Origin: Humibacillus xanthopallidus
Lineage (GTDB): Bacteria; Actinomycetota; Actinomycetes; Actinomycetales; Dermatophilaceae
DNA: 64,000 nt
Direction: 5' to 3'
NCBI RefSeq assembly: GCF_006716675.1
Contig: NZ_VFPM01000003.1
Span: 558,001-622,000, forward strand
Below the pieces are notes generated by a model. That model worked only from the letters and a program-made list of their open reading frames with translations. It was not told where the DNA came from and did not search any database. Below, piece after piece: positions 26,254-37,430 of the stretch (position 1 is the stretch's first letter; each line of letters starts with the position of its first letter). Made by a program: the position numbers and the translations under genes.

Positions 26254-26257
<4 letters not shown>
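25745..26257 (-). CDS. Rieske [2Fe-2S] lipoprotein with twin-arginine-like signal
   Basis: A 170-residue electron-transfer protein. Residues 26-45 look like a Tat signal (DRRGVLRAAVV...) ending in the lipobox LAAC, so Cys45 should be lipidated outside the membrane. A Ser/Ala/Pro/Gly linker (46-82) follows. The Rieske domain has C115-P-H117-Q-G-C120 and C132-P-C134-H135: both cluster ligand pairs plus the cysteine pair that forms the stabilising disulfide. The redox partner is unknown. Its ATG overlaps the uvrA stop (ATGA), so it should be co-transcribed with a DNA repair gene, an odd but clear arrangement. Confidence 0.9.
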
Positions 26258-29427
<3,170 letters not shown>

Positions 29428-29433
29428 CCCGAC

Positions 29434-29456
29434 ATGCTAGGTGGGACCTCCGACAG
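29434..29456 (-). promoter_or_regulatory. PafBC-type DNA damage promoter of uvrA
   Basis: Minus strand: CTGTCGGAG (29448-29456), eight bases, TAGCAT (29434-29439), six bases, GTG start. Seven of nine positions of TTGTCRGTG match and the spacing is exact. Confidence 0.7.
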
Positions 29457-29532
29457 TCCTGTCACCCTCGACAGCGCGTGGACCCTGCGCCCCGCCCCCT
29501 CCGAACTCGCCGTGGACGGCATACTCGGGCGC

Positions 29533-31407
29533 ATGAGCCCCGAGCCGGCGCCCCCGCACGAGCCCGAGCACAAGCGCGCGCCCACGCCGATCGAGGAGTA
29601 TGCCGTCCTCGGCGACCTCGGCACGGCCGCCCTCGTCAGCCGGCGCGGCTCGATCGACTGGCTGTGCCTCCCGCGCTTCGACTCGCACGCCTGCTTCGCC
29701 GCCCTGCTCGGCACGCCGGAGCACGGCCGGTGGCTGCTCGGACCGGTCGACGAGGACGCCGTCTCGACGCGCAGCTACGTCGACGGCTCCTTCGTGCTCG
29801 AGACGGTGCACCGCACCGCGACGGGCTCCGTGCGGGTGACCGACCTCATGCCGATCGCCGACCGGCGGGCCGACGTGCTGCGCCGGGTCGAGGGTCTCGA
29901 CGGCACCGTGCGGATGGTCCACGAGTGGGTCGTCCGCTTCGGCTACGGCGCGACCCGCCCCTGGGTCAGCCGCCGCGCCGACGACCGGGAGGGCCGCACC
30001 GACACCATCATCAGCGCCGTGGCCGGGCCCGACATGCTCGTCCTGCGCGGCCAGCGGCTCCCCCGCTCGAGCGACGGCCGCCATGTCGACGAGTTCGACG
30101 TCGCAGCGGGCGAGGTGCTCACCTTCTCGACGACGTGGTTCCCGAGCCACGAGCCGGTGCCGGCGCCGCTCGAGGTGGACTCACGCATCGAGCACACCCT
30201 GCGCCTCAGCCAGACGTGGACGGCGATGAGCGACTACGAGGGGCCGTACCTCGACGCCGTGACCCGCTCGCTGCTCGTCCTGCGCATCCTCAGCCACGGC
30301 GTCACCGGCGGCATCGTCGCCGCCCCCACGACGAGCCTGCCCGAGGACCTCGGCGGGGTGCGCAACTGGGACTACCGCTTCTGCTGGCTGCGCGACGCCG
30401 CCCTCACCCTCGAGGCGCTGCTCGGCTGCGGCTACCTCCACGAGGTGCAGTCGTGGCGCGGCTGGCTGCTGCGTGCCGTCGCCGGCGACCCCGAGGACAT
30501 GCAGATCCTCTACTGCATCGACGGCGGGAGGGACATCCTCGAGCGCGAGCTCCCCCACCTGCCGGGGTATGCCGCGTCGTCGCCCGTGCGCATCGGCAAC
30601 GGGGCCGTCTCCCAGCGTCAGACCGACGTGCTCGGCGAGGTGATGATCTCGCTCGAGCACGCCCGCTCGCGCGGGCTCAAGGAGTCGGCCGACTCGTGGA
30701 ACCTCCAGTGCGCCCTCGTCGACAACCTCGCCGACCACTGGGAGCAGCCCGACAACGGGCTCTGGGAGATCCGCGGCCCGCTGCGCCACTTCACGCACTC
30801 GCGGGCCATGGTGTGGGCGGCCTTCGACCGCGCGGTCCGCGGGGTCGAGGTGCACGGGCTCCCCGGCCCGGTCGAGCGGTGGCGTGCGCTGCGCGAGCAG
30901 GTGCGCGAGGAGGTGCTGACCCGCGGTTTCGACGCCGACCGCAACACCTTCGTCCAGCACTACGACACGACGGAGGTCGACGCGTCGCTGCTCACCCTCG
31001 GCTCGATCGGCATCGTCGACGGCGACGACCCCCGGATGCTCGGCACGATCCGCGCGGTCGAGCAGGACCTGCTGCGTGACGGCCTCGTCCTGCGCTACCG
31101 CACCCAGAGCGGGGTCGACGGGTTGCCGGGCGACGAGCACCCGTTCCTCGCGTGCTCCTTCTGGCTCGTCACGGCATACGCCAAGGCGGGTATGACCCAG
31201 GAGGCGACGGCGCTCATGGACCGGCTCGTCGGCATCCCCAACGACCTCGGGCTCCTCTCTGAGGAGTACGACCCCGTCGGAGGCCGGATGATCGGCAACT
31301 ACCCGCAGGCGTTCTCGCACCTGGCTCTCGTCGGCGCGGCCCTGTCGCTCGCCGAGGCGAGCGGAGACCGGGCGACCGCCCGGCGCACCCGGGGAGGATC
31401 GTTGTGA
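29533..31407 (+). CDS. Glycoside hydrolase family 15 protein (glucoamylase/trehalase-like)
   Basis: Cytoplasmic-looking GH15 enzyme of 624 residues; no signal peptide. Begins with the N-terminal domain seen in this subgroup (PIEEYAVLGDLGTAALVSRRGSIDWLCLPRFDS) and carries the catalytic (alpha/alpha)6 barrel hallmarks TTSLPEDLGGVRNWDYRF, CWLRDA and, late, HPFLACSFWLVTAYA. Mycobacterial relatives act on trehalose; others on glucan oligomers, so the substrate is open. I chose the ATG at 29533 (MSPEPAPP); an upstream ATG would start inside the uvrA gene. Diverges from uvrA with a 105-base gap. Its stop overlaps the next gene (GTGA). Confidence 0.88.
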   Translation: MSPEPAPPHEPEHKRAPTPIEEYAVLGDLGTAALVSRRGSIDWLCLPRFDSHACFAALLGTPEHGRWLLGPVDEDAVSTRSYVDGSFVLETVHRTATGSVRVTDLMPIADRRADVLRRVEGLDGTVRMVHEWVVRFGYGATRPWVSRRADDREGRTDTIISAVAGPDMLVLRGQRLPRSSDGRHVDEFDVAAGEVLTFSTTWFPSHEPVPAPLEVDSRIEHTLRLSQTWTAMSDYEGPYLDAVTRSLLVLRILSHGVTGGIVAAPTTSLPEDLGGVRNWDYRFCWLRDAALTLEALLGCGYLHEVQSWRGWLLRAVAGDPEDMQILYCIDGGRDILERELPHLPGYAASSPVRIGNGAVSQRQTDVLGEVMISLEHARSRGLKESADSWNLQCALVDNLADHWEQPDNGLWEIRGPLRHFTHSRAMVWAAFDRAVRGVEVHGLPGPVERWRALREQVREEVLTRGFDADRNTFVQHYDTTEVDASLLTLGSIGIVDGDDPRMLGTIRAVEQDLLRDGLVLRYRTQSGVDGLPGDEHPFLACSFWLVTAYAKAGMTQEATALMDRLVGIPNDLGLLSEEYDPVGGRMIGNYPQAFSHLALVGAALSLAEASGDRATARRTRGGSL

Positions 31408-32105
31408 GAGTCACCGACGTCAACGTGGAGCACATCGCCGTCGAGACCGAGCGGGTCGTCGCGACCGCCTCCTCCCTGCGCAACGACGCGGTCCTCGCGC
31501 CCTCGCTCTGCGCGGGCTGGTCGCGCGGCCACGTGCTCTCCCACCTCGCGCGCAACGCCGACGCCCTCGGCCGCGTGTGCAACGTCGCGCTGACGGGTGA
31601 CCCCGGCACGATGTATGCGTCGCAGCAGGCTCGCGACGCCGAGATCGAGGCGGGCGCTCGCCGCCCGGCCGCCGCCCAGGCCGCCGACATCCTCGGGTCG
31701 GCCGGACGTCTCGAGGCGCTGCTCGGTGCTCTCGGACCAGAGCACGCCGACGTCGAGGTCGAGCGGGTGCCCGGCGGGCCGACCATCACGGTCGGGGCAG
31801 TGCCCTTCATGCGGCTGCGCGAGCTCGTCTTCCACCACGTCGACCTCGACGCGTGCTTCCGCTTCGACCGCGTGGCACCGGAGGTGCTCGACCTCCTCCT
31901 CGCCGACTCCGTCGAGCGGCTGCGTCGTCACGCCGACGCACCGTCGGTGCGCCTGGCCACGCCGGAGGGTGGGTCCTGGGTCGTCGGCGACGGACGCACG
32001 CTCGTCACGGGGAGCCCGGCGGGCCTGCTGCTGTGGGTCGCTCGCGGCCGCACCGACGACGTGACGATCGACGGACCCCCACCCACCCTTCCCTTCGGAG
32101 GCTGA
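31404..32105 (+). CDS. Maleylpyruvate isomerase/mycothiol-dependent DinB-fold family protein
   Basis: 233 residues. The N-terminal four-helix region (GWSRGHVLSHLARNADAL, then FHHVDLDACF) matches the mycothiol-dependent maleylpyruvate isomerase family, which binds a metal through three histidines; H residues in SRGHVLSHLA and VFHHVDLD fit that pattern. Whether it isomerises maleylpyruvate is doubtful, as no gentisate pathway gene is nearby; many homologs are unassigned mycothiol-linked enzymes. Its GTG start has GGAGGA upstream and overlaps the GH15 stop. Confidence 0.82.
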   Translation: MRVTDVNVEHIAVETERVVATASSLRNDAVLAPSLCAGWSRGHVLSHLARNADALGRVCNVALTGDPGTMYASQQARDAEIEAGARRPAAAQAADILGSAGRLEALLGALGPEHADVEVERVPGGPTITVGAVPFMRLRELVFHHVDLDACFRFDRVAPEVLDLLLADSVERLRRHADAPSVRLATPEGGSWVVGDGRTLVTGSPAGLLLWVARGRTDDVTIDGPPPTLPFGG

Positions 32106-32107
32106 GC

Positions 32108-32815
32108 ATGACCCACCACGGATCGACCCCGGACACCGCCGGCGACGGCTACACCGGTGCGGTGAAGCCGGGCGGCCCCGCCGACGTGCGTGAGCTGCCC
32201 CGGCTGACGATCCGCAAGCTCGCGGTGTCGGAGATGTCGAACAACGCCTACCTGCTGACGTGCCGCACGACCGGACGCCAGCTGCTCATCGACGCTGCCG
32301 ACGACGCCCCCACCCTGCTCGCCCTCGTGCGCACCGGTGGCGAGGGCCTCGACGCGGTCGTGACGACGCACCAGCACTGGGACCACGTGCGCGCCCTCGC
32401 GGACGTCGTGGCGGCCACCGGGGCGCGCACCATCGCGGGCGCCGACGACGCGGCTGCGCTGCCCGTGCCCGTGGACGAGACCGTGCGGCAGGGCGACACG
32501 GTGGGCTTCGGCGACGTCACCCTGGACGTCGTGCACCTGCGGGGACACACTCCGGGCTCGATCGCCCTCGCCTACCGCGACGCCGACGACCCCGACGGAC
32601 GCACCCACCTCTTCACGGGCGACAGCCTCTTCCCCGGAGGCATCGGCAACACGAAGCAGCCGGGCCAGAGCTTCGACTCCCTCATCGAGGACGTGACGAC
32701 CCGCGTCTTCGACGTCTACGACGACGACACGTGGTTCTATCCCGGCCACGGCGACGACAGCACCCTCGGCGTCGAGCGACCGCACCTGCAGGAGTGGCGC
32801 GCACGCGGCTGGTAG
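32108..32815 (+). CDS. MBL-fold metallo-hydrolase (glyoxalase II-like)
   Basis: 235 residues. Complete two-metal site: H88-x-H90-x-D92-H93 in TTHQHWDHV, H147 in RGHTPGS, D172 in TGDSLF and H214 in PGHGDDS, the layout of glyoxalase II/persulfide dioxygenase-like hydrolases. It starts three bases after the MDMPI-family gene, so the two may act together on a thiol adduct; with mycothiol as the likely thiol of this organism that would be a mycothiol analogue of the glyoxalase path, but this is inference. Confidence 0.88.
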   Translation: MTHHGSTPDTAGDGYTGAVKPGGPADVRELPRLTIRKLAVSEMSNNAYLLTCRTTGRQLLIDAADDAPTLLALVRTGGEGLDAVVTTHQHWDHVRALADVVAATGARTIAGADDAAALPVPVDETVRQGDTVGFGDVTLDVVHLRGHTPGSIALAYRDADDPDGRTHLFTGDSLFPGGIGNTKQPGQSFDSLIEDVTTRVFDVYDDDTWFYPGHGDDSTLGVERPHLQEWRARGW

Positions 32816-32883
32816 CCGACCGAATGCATACCGCCCGGGCGTCGCCCGGGCGTCGTCCGGGCGCCGTCCGGGGTGCCGGGGGC

Positions 32884-34266
32884 TCAGCTCCGCCGGACCG
32901 GCAAACGGACGCGCAGCACCGTACGACCCGGTTCGGAGTCCACCTCGATGGTGCCGCCGTGGCGGTCGACGACGATCCGCCGGGCGATGTCGAGGCCGAG
33001 ACCGGTGCCCTTGCCGACCGGCTTCGTCGTGTAGAACGCCTCGAACGCGCGCTCGACCACCTCGGGCGGCATGCCCTCGCCCGTGTCGGCGACCTCGATC
33101 ACGACGGCGTCCCCGTCCTGTCGGGTGGACACGCGCAGGGTGCCGGCCCCGTCCATCGCGTCGACGGCGTTGTCGATGAGGTTGGTCCACACCTGGTTGA
33201 GCTCACCCTCGTAGGCCGCGATGGATGGGATGTCGGCGAGGTCTCGCTCGACGACGACGCCACCGCGCAGCTTGGGAGCCAGGATGACGAGCGTGCTCTC
33301 GATGCCCTGGCGCACGTCCACGCTCTGCAGCGACCCGCGGTCCATCTGCGAGTACGACTTGATCGCCGCGACGAGCTCCGACACGCGCCGGGTCGACTCC
33401 CTCACCTCGGACAGGAGGGTCGTCGCGCGGATCGTGCTCGCCACCCACCGCAGGGAAGGCCCGAGCACGTCGGGGCCCAGCTCGGCCGCGGCTCGGTCGC
33501 ACCAGTCGCGGCCCACCCCGGCAGCCGCGAGGTCGGCGGCGACGTCCCACGGCTGCTCGACCCCGTGCTCGAGGAGCCAGTCGGCCAGCTCCTCCTCGCG
33601 GTCGGCGGCCTCGAGGGGGTCCTGGAGGGTGGTCGGCGCGTCCACCTCCTGACGGAGCCGGTCGAGGCTGCTGAACTGCTCGGGAGTCATGCCCAGACCG
33701 GCCATGCTGCCGAGGGACGTGAGCAGCCGCCCGCTCACCGACGTGAGGTCGTCGGCGGCGCGCGCGGCCGCGGCGGCCGGGTTGTTGATCTCGTGCGCGA
33801 GTCCCGCGGCGAGGGTGCCCAGGGTGACGAGCGCTCCGCGCTGTCGGGCCGTGGACTCGATCGACCGGGCCGTGCCGTAGAGGCCGGCGACGAGGTGCCC
33901 GGCCATCGGCAGCCACGCGTGCGTCAGCTCCCGCAGCCTGTCGGCGGGGACGCGCAGCAGCCGTCCGCGCTCGACGCCGCGCGCCGTGGCGAGGTAGACA
34001 CCGTGCTCGTCCCAGGCCCGGAAGCCGCCGGCCCACCGGCCCGGCTCGTCCATGCGGCCGACGACGACGTCCTCGCGGCCGATGTGGCGCACGAGCTCGA
34101 GGACCCCGTCGACGAGGACCCACCAGTGGTCGGCGTGCTCGCCCTCACGGAAGAGCTCCTCGCCCGGCTGGATCTCGACCTCGGCACCGGCGGCGAGCAG
34201 CGACCCGAGCTGGTCGTCGTCGAGACCGGCGAAGATCGGCAGGCTCCGCAGGTCGTCGGCCCGCAT
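32884..34266 (-). CDS. Sensor histidine kinase with N-terminal cyclic-nucleotide-binding-type domain
   Basis: 460 residues, no membrane segment, so a soluble cytoplasmic sensor. Residues about 10-110 form a CRP-type cNMP-binding fold (PIFAGLDDDQLGSLLAAG, then GEELFREGEHADHWWVLVDGVLEL). The kinase core has H158 in GLAHEINNPAAA, the N box in NQVWTNLIDNAVDA, DTGEGMPP and GKGTGLGLDIA, all intact. Its ATG overlaps the stop of the response regulator gene (ATGA), which makes the two an obvious pair. The usual phosphate-binding residues of a cAMP site are not clearly visible, so the ligand may not be a cyclic nucleotide. Confidence 0.9.
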   Translation of the reverse strand: MRADDLRSLPIFAGLDDDQLGSLLAAGAEVEIQPGEELFREGEHADHWWVLVDGVLELVRHIGREDVVVGRMDEPGRWAGGFRAWDEHGVYLATARGVERGRLLRVPADRLRELTHAWLPMAGHLVAGLYGTARSIESTARQRGALVTLGTLAAGLAHEINNPAAAAARAADDLTSVSGRLLTSLGSMAGLGMTPEQFSSLDRLRQEVDAPTTLQDPLEAADREEELADWLLEHGVEQPWDVAADLAAAGVGRDWCDRAAAELGPDVLGPSLRWVASTIRATTLLSEVRESTRRVSELVAAIKSYSQMDRGSLQSVDVRQGIESTLVILAPKLRGGVVVERDLADIPSIAAYEGELNQVWTNLIDNAVDAMDGAGTLRVSTRQDGDAVVIEVADTGEGMPPEVVERAFEAFYTTKPVGKGTGLGLDIARRIVVDRHGGTIEVDSEPGRTVLRVRLPVRRS

Positions 34267-35960
34267 CAGATCGTCGCCAGGTAGCGGTGGACGAAGTAGA
34301 CCGACATGGCCCCTTCACCGACGGCGGACGCCACCCGCTTCATCGAGTCGAGCCGCACGTCGCCGGCGGCGAAGACGCCCGGCAGGCTCGTCTCGAGGGC
34401 GAAGGGCGCCCGGACGGCAGCCCCACCGGCCGCCCCAGCCGGAACCGCCGCGCCCGCGCGGCTGGGGTCCGCCGCCTCCATCACCTTGAGGTCGTTGCCC
34501 GTGACGATGAAACCCTTGTCGTCCCTGACGATCTCGTCTCCGAGCCAGTCGGTGCGTGGCGAGGCCCCGATGAAGATGAAGAGCCAGCTCGCCTCCACCT
34601 CCACCCGCTCGCCCGTGTCACGGTCGGCCAACGTGAGGCGTTCGAGATGGCCGTCCCCGGCTGCTGCCACGACCTCGGAGCGCAGGTGCACCTCGATCGT
34701 CTCCGACGCGAGGATGCGCTCGACGAGGTACTCCGACATCGTCTCCTCGATGCCGGCCCCGCGCACGACGAGGTGCACCCGGGCGGCGAACCGTGCGAGG
34801 TTGAGCGCTGCCTGGCCCGCCGAGTTGGCCGCACCGACGACGTAGACCTCGTCGTCCTGGCACTGCGACGCCTCGCTGGCGTTGGCACCGTAGTAGACGC
34901 CGCGCCCGATGAGCTCGGGCAGTCCCTCCGCCTCGAGGGTCCGGTAGGAGACCCCCGTCGCGACGATGACCGCCCGGGCCTCGATGTCGCCCCCGTCGAA
35001 GCGCACGGCCCGCACGGGACCTCGTGCCTCGAGGGCGACGACGTCGCGGGCCAGCACGAGCTCGGCTCCGAAGCGCCGCGCCTGGGCGAGCGCACGACCG
35101 GCGAGATCCGCGCCCGAGAGCCCCCGAGGGAAGCCGAGGTAGTTCTCGATCGAGGCGCTCTGGCCGGCCTGACCGCCGGGGGCCGACTGCTCGACGACGA
35201 CGGTGCTCAGACCCTCCGACGCGGCATACACCGCGGCGGCGAGGCCCGCCGGACCGCCACCGACGATGCACACGTCGTAGAGCTCGCGCTCGGCCGTGGT
35301 CCGCAGCCCGAGGGCAGCGGCGAGCTCGAGGATCGTCGGTGCCCGCAGGGTCTCGCCGTCCGGCACGAGGACGAGCGGCAGGTCGGCGGTCGTCGCGTCG
35401 GCGAGGCCGAGCAGACGAGCGGCCTCCTCGTCGCGCTCGACGTCGAACCAGCGGTAGGGCACGTGGTTGCGCGCGAGGAACGTCTTGAGGTCGTGGCTGC
35501 GCTCGGACCAGCGGTGGCCGACGACCCTCACGTCGGAGGTGTGCTCCGGGTGGGCGCGACGCCAGTCGCCGAGCAGATCGTCGACGACGGGGTAGAGCCG
35601 CTCCTCAGGGGGGTCCCAGGGCTTGAGCAGGTAGTGGTCGAGGCCGATCTCGTTGATCGCGGTGATGGCGACATCGGTGTCGGCATAGGCCGTCAGCAGC
35701 AGGAGCTTGGCGTCGGGCACCTGCTCACGGACGTGGGCGAGCAGCTCGATGCCCGACATCCCGGGCATCCGCTGGTCTGCGCACACGAGGGCGATCGGCT
35801 CGTCGCGGAGCAGCAGCCGGCGCATCACCTCGACGGCCTCGGCGCCCGAGGACGCCCGGACGATGCGGTAGTCGCCGCCGTAGCGGCTCCGGAGGTCGCG
35901 AGCGATCGCCGCCGACACCATGGGGTCGTCGTCGACCGTCACGATCGTGGCCCTGCTCAT
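34266..35960 (-). CDS. Response regulator fused to thioredoxin-reductase-like flavoprotein
   Basis: 564 residues in three parts. Residues 1-130: receiver domain with the acidic pair in VDDDP, phospho-acceptor D62 (CADQRMPGMSG), T90 and K113 (LLKPW). Residues 142-220: glutaredoxin-like fold lacking a CxxC motif (WSERSH instead). Residues 228-564: FAD/NAD(P)-binding reductase with VGGGPAGLAAA (233-243), the second dinucleotide motif VGAANSAGQAA and the FAD signature GVFAAGDVR. At the place where thioredoxin reductase has its CxxC pair the sequence reads GANASEASQC, leaving one cysteine (C367). So it is a flavin reductase under two-component control, not a normal disulfide reductase. TAGGGT lies six bases before the chosen ATG. 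Confidence 0.9.
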   Translation of the reverse strand: MSRATIVTVDDDPMVSAAIARDLRSRYGGDYRIVRASSGAEAVEVMRRLLLRDEPIALVCADQRMPGMSGIELLAHVREQVPDAKLLLLTAYADTDVAITAINEIGLDHYLLKPWDPPEERLYPVVDDLLGDWRRAHPEHTSDVRVVGHRWSERSHDLKTFLARNHVPYRWFDVERDEEAARLLGLADATTADLPLVLVPDGETLRAPTILELAAALGLRTTAERELYDVCIVGGGPAGLAAAVYAASEGLSTVVVEQSAPGGQAGQSASIENYLGFPRGLSGADLAGRALAQARRFGAELVLARDVVALEARGPVRAVRFDGGDIEARAVIVATGVSYRTLEAEGLPELIGRGVYYGANASEASQCQDDEVYVVGAANSAGQAALNLARFAARVHLVVRGAGIEETMSEYLVERILASETIEVHLRSEVVAAAGDGHLERLTLADRDTGERVEVEASWLFIFIGASPRTDWLGDEIVRDDKGFIVTGNDLKVMEAADPSRAGAAVPAGAAGGAAVRAPFALETSLPGVFAAGDVRLDSMKRVASAVGEGAMSVYFVHRYLATI

Positions 35961-35966
35961 GCGCAC

Positions 35967-35972
35967 ACCCTA
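35967..35972 (-). promoter_or_regulatory. Leaderless promoter -10 of the response regulator-reductase/kinase pair
   Basis: TAGGGT on the minus strand exactly six bases before the ATG at 35958-35960. No PafBC-type upstream box is found at the N8 spacing. Confidence 0.6.
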
Positions 35973-36048
35973 GGAGCCCACGTGCCAGCGGGACCGCGGT
36001 TTCACCGCGATCGATGGGAGCAATCCGCCGAGGGCCAGCCCAACCGAC

Positions 36049-36088
36049 AGAGCACTCCGTCGGCCCCGCGGGGGCGGACGGAGTGCTC
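36049..36088 (-). terminator. Hairpin downstream of the small hypothetical gene
   Basis: Arms 36049-36067 and 36071-36088 pair along about 18 bp with one mismatch and a three-base loop. It lies 24 bases after the stop of the minus-strand gene at 36112 and upstream of the response regulator promoter, separating the two. Confidence 0.75.
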
Positions 36089-36111
36089 TCTCGATCGCAG
36101 GACGGGGTCGA

Positions 36112-36432
36112 TCAGGTGGTCGGCTCGTGCTCGTGGTCGTCGCCCGCGGCCAGGACCTCGGCGATGAGCGTCTCGAGCTCCGTGCGGAGGTAGTCGACGT
36201 CGTGGCTCACGTTGGTGAGCAGGATGTGCCGGCGCGGGTTGTTCGCGACCGCGAGGCCGACGCCGAGGCGCGACCGTCCGTGTTTCTCCCGCCAGGCCCG
36301 CTCGAGGCGAGGTCCGCCCTCCCAGTCGACGGGGGCGTGGATCCACCCCTGCACGTCGACCAGGTCGCCGTCGGGTCCGTGACGTCTGTTCTTCGGGGGA
36401 TCGAATCCTTCGACGGTGATTCGCTCGTCCAT
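36112..36432 (-). CDS. Hypothetical protein of 106 residues
   Basis: Not recognised. Soluble, charged, with GRSRLGVGLAVANNPRRHILLTN in the middle and a C-terminal helix (DYLRTELETLIAEVLAAG) followed by an acidic/His tail DDHEHEPTT. Starting at MDERITVEGF is supported by TACCGT exactly six bases upstream of that ATG (leaderless type) and by the switch from Cys/Pro-rich non-coding-like sequence upstream. Has its own terminator, so it looks like a monocistronic gene. Confidence 0.7.
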   Translation of the reverse strand: MDERITVEGFDPPKNRRHGPDGDLVDVQGWIHAPVDWEGGPRLERAWREKHGRSRLGVGLAVANNPRRHILLTNVSHDVDYLRTELETLIAEVLAAGDDHEHEPTT

Positions 36433-36516
36433 GCTTCGACGGTATCTGGTGCACCGCTCCCCCGGCCAGAGATTGCTCTCGATCAGTTGGTCACAGGTCC
36501 AGCAGCACTGCCCCCG

Positions 36517-36560
36517 AGACACACCGGAGACACACCGGAGGCACACCGGGGGCGCACCGG
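36517..36560. repeat. Four 11 bp direct repeats upstream of the NlpC/P60 gene
   Basis: Units at 36517, 36528, 36539 and 36550 read AGACACACCGG, AGACACACCGG, AGGCACACCGG and GGGCGCACCGG. The 11 bp period equals roughly one helical turn. They lie between divergent genes starting at 36432 and 36603. Confidence 0.9.
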
Positions 36561-36602
36561 GGGCGTCGTCCTCGGGTTGCACCGGAGTGCGAGGATGCTC
36601 GC

Positions 36603-37430
36603 GTGAGCGTTGCCAGCACCGACCTGCCCGAGGGCGACCGTCCCCCAGCCGCGACCCACACCGTGGGCGTCGCCGTGACGACCCTGTGGGTGCGACCCGA
36701 CAGCCCCCGCCCGGTCGACGCCCCCATCACCCTCGACCGCCCCGACGCCGTGGCCTGGCTCGCAGCCCTCGACGAGCACGACACCGACGACGAGTCCGGG
36801 GACGGCCGGCTCGGCCTCCACGGCCGCGTCGAGTCGCAGCTGCTCGCCGGTGAGCCGGTCGTCGTCGTCGGGTCGGACGCGTCCGGGCGGTGGGCCCACG
36901 TCGTCGCACCGTGGCAGCGTTCGCCCAAGGACGAGCGCGGCTACCCGGGCTGGGTGCCCTCAGCGCACCTGACCCCCGCGGCCGAGCAGGAGCCGGCCGA
37001 ACCGCCCGCTCGACCCGCCGACCTCTCGGACCTCCTCGGCGACACCGGGGAGCGCGACGAGGGCGACCACCCGGCCGTCGTCCTCGCCCGGCGCCACCTC
37101 GGGCTGCGCTACCTCTGGTGCGGCATCTCCCCCCTCGGCTTCGACTGCTCCGGACTCGTGCTGCACACGTGGCGCCAGCTCGGTCACGTCGTCGCGCGCG
37201 ACGCCTATGCCCAGGCCGAGGTGGCCGAGCCGGTCGCGCTCGACGCCGTCCGGTCCGGTGACCTCTACTTCTTCGCACGGCCCGGTCGGCGCATCCACCA
37301 CGTCGGCATCGTCGTGCGCCCGGGTCGCATGGTCCACGCCTCCGAGACCGGCGGCGTGCTCGTCGAGGAGGACCTCCCGCCCGAGCGCGTCGCGACGCTC
37401 GTCGCGGCTGGCCGACTGCCCCACCCGTGA
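36603..37430 (+). CDS. NlpC/P60-family peptidase with SH3-like region, no signal peptide
   Basis: 275 residues. An N-terminal SH3-like part (about 20-125, with VTTLWVRPDSPRP and GYPGWVPSAHL) precedes an NlpC/P60 domain (about 155-265) with catalytic C182 in FDCSGLVLHTW and H233 in IHHVGIVV. The layout is that of YkfC-like gamma-D-glutamyl-L-diamino acid endopeptidases that recycle cell wall peptides in the cytoplasm; the lack of a signal peptide supports that. The GTG start is six bases after GAGGAT, a weak leaderless-type site. It overlaps the next gene (GTGA). Confidence 0.86.
   Translation: MSVASTDLPEGDRPPAATHTVGVAVTTLWVRPDSPRPVDAPITLDRPDAVAWLAALDEHDTDDESGDGRLGLHGRVESQLLAGEPVVVVGSDASGRWAHVVAPWQRSPKDERGYPGWVPSAHLTPAAEQEPAEPPARPADLSDLLGDTGERDEGDHPAVVLARRHLGLRYLWCGISPLGFDCSGLVLHTWRQLGHVVARDAYAQAEVAEPVALDAVRSGDLYFFARPGRRIHHVGIVVRPGRMVHASETGGVLVEEDLPPERVATLVAAGRLPHP

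Noticed and set aside
32816..32883. Short GC-rich repeats (GCCCGGGCGTC-type) after the MBL hydrolase gene as a mobile repeat
   Set aside because: The three partial copies can be explained as a terminator-like self-pairing sequence between convergent genes; too short and irregular to claim more.
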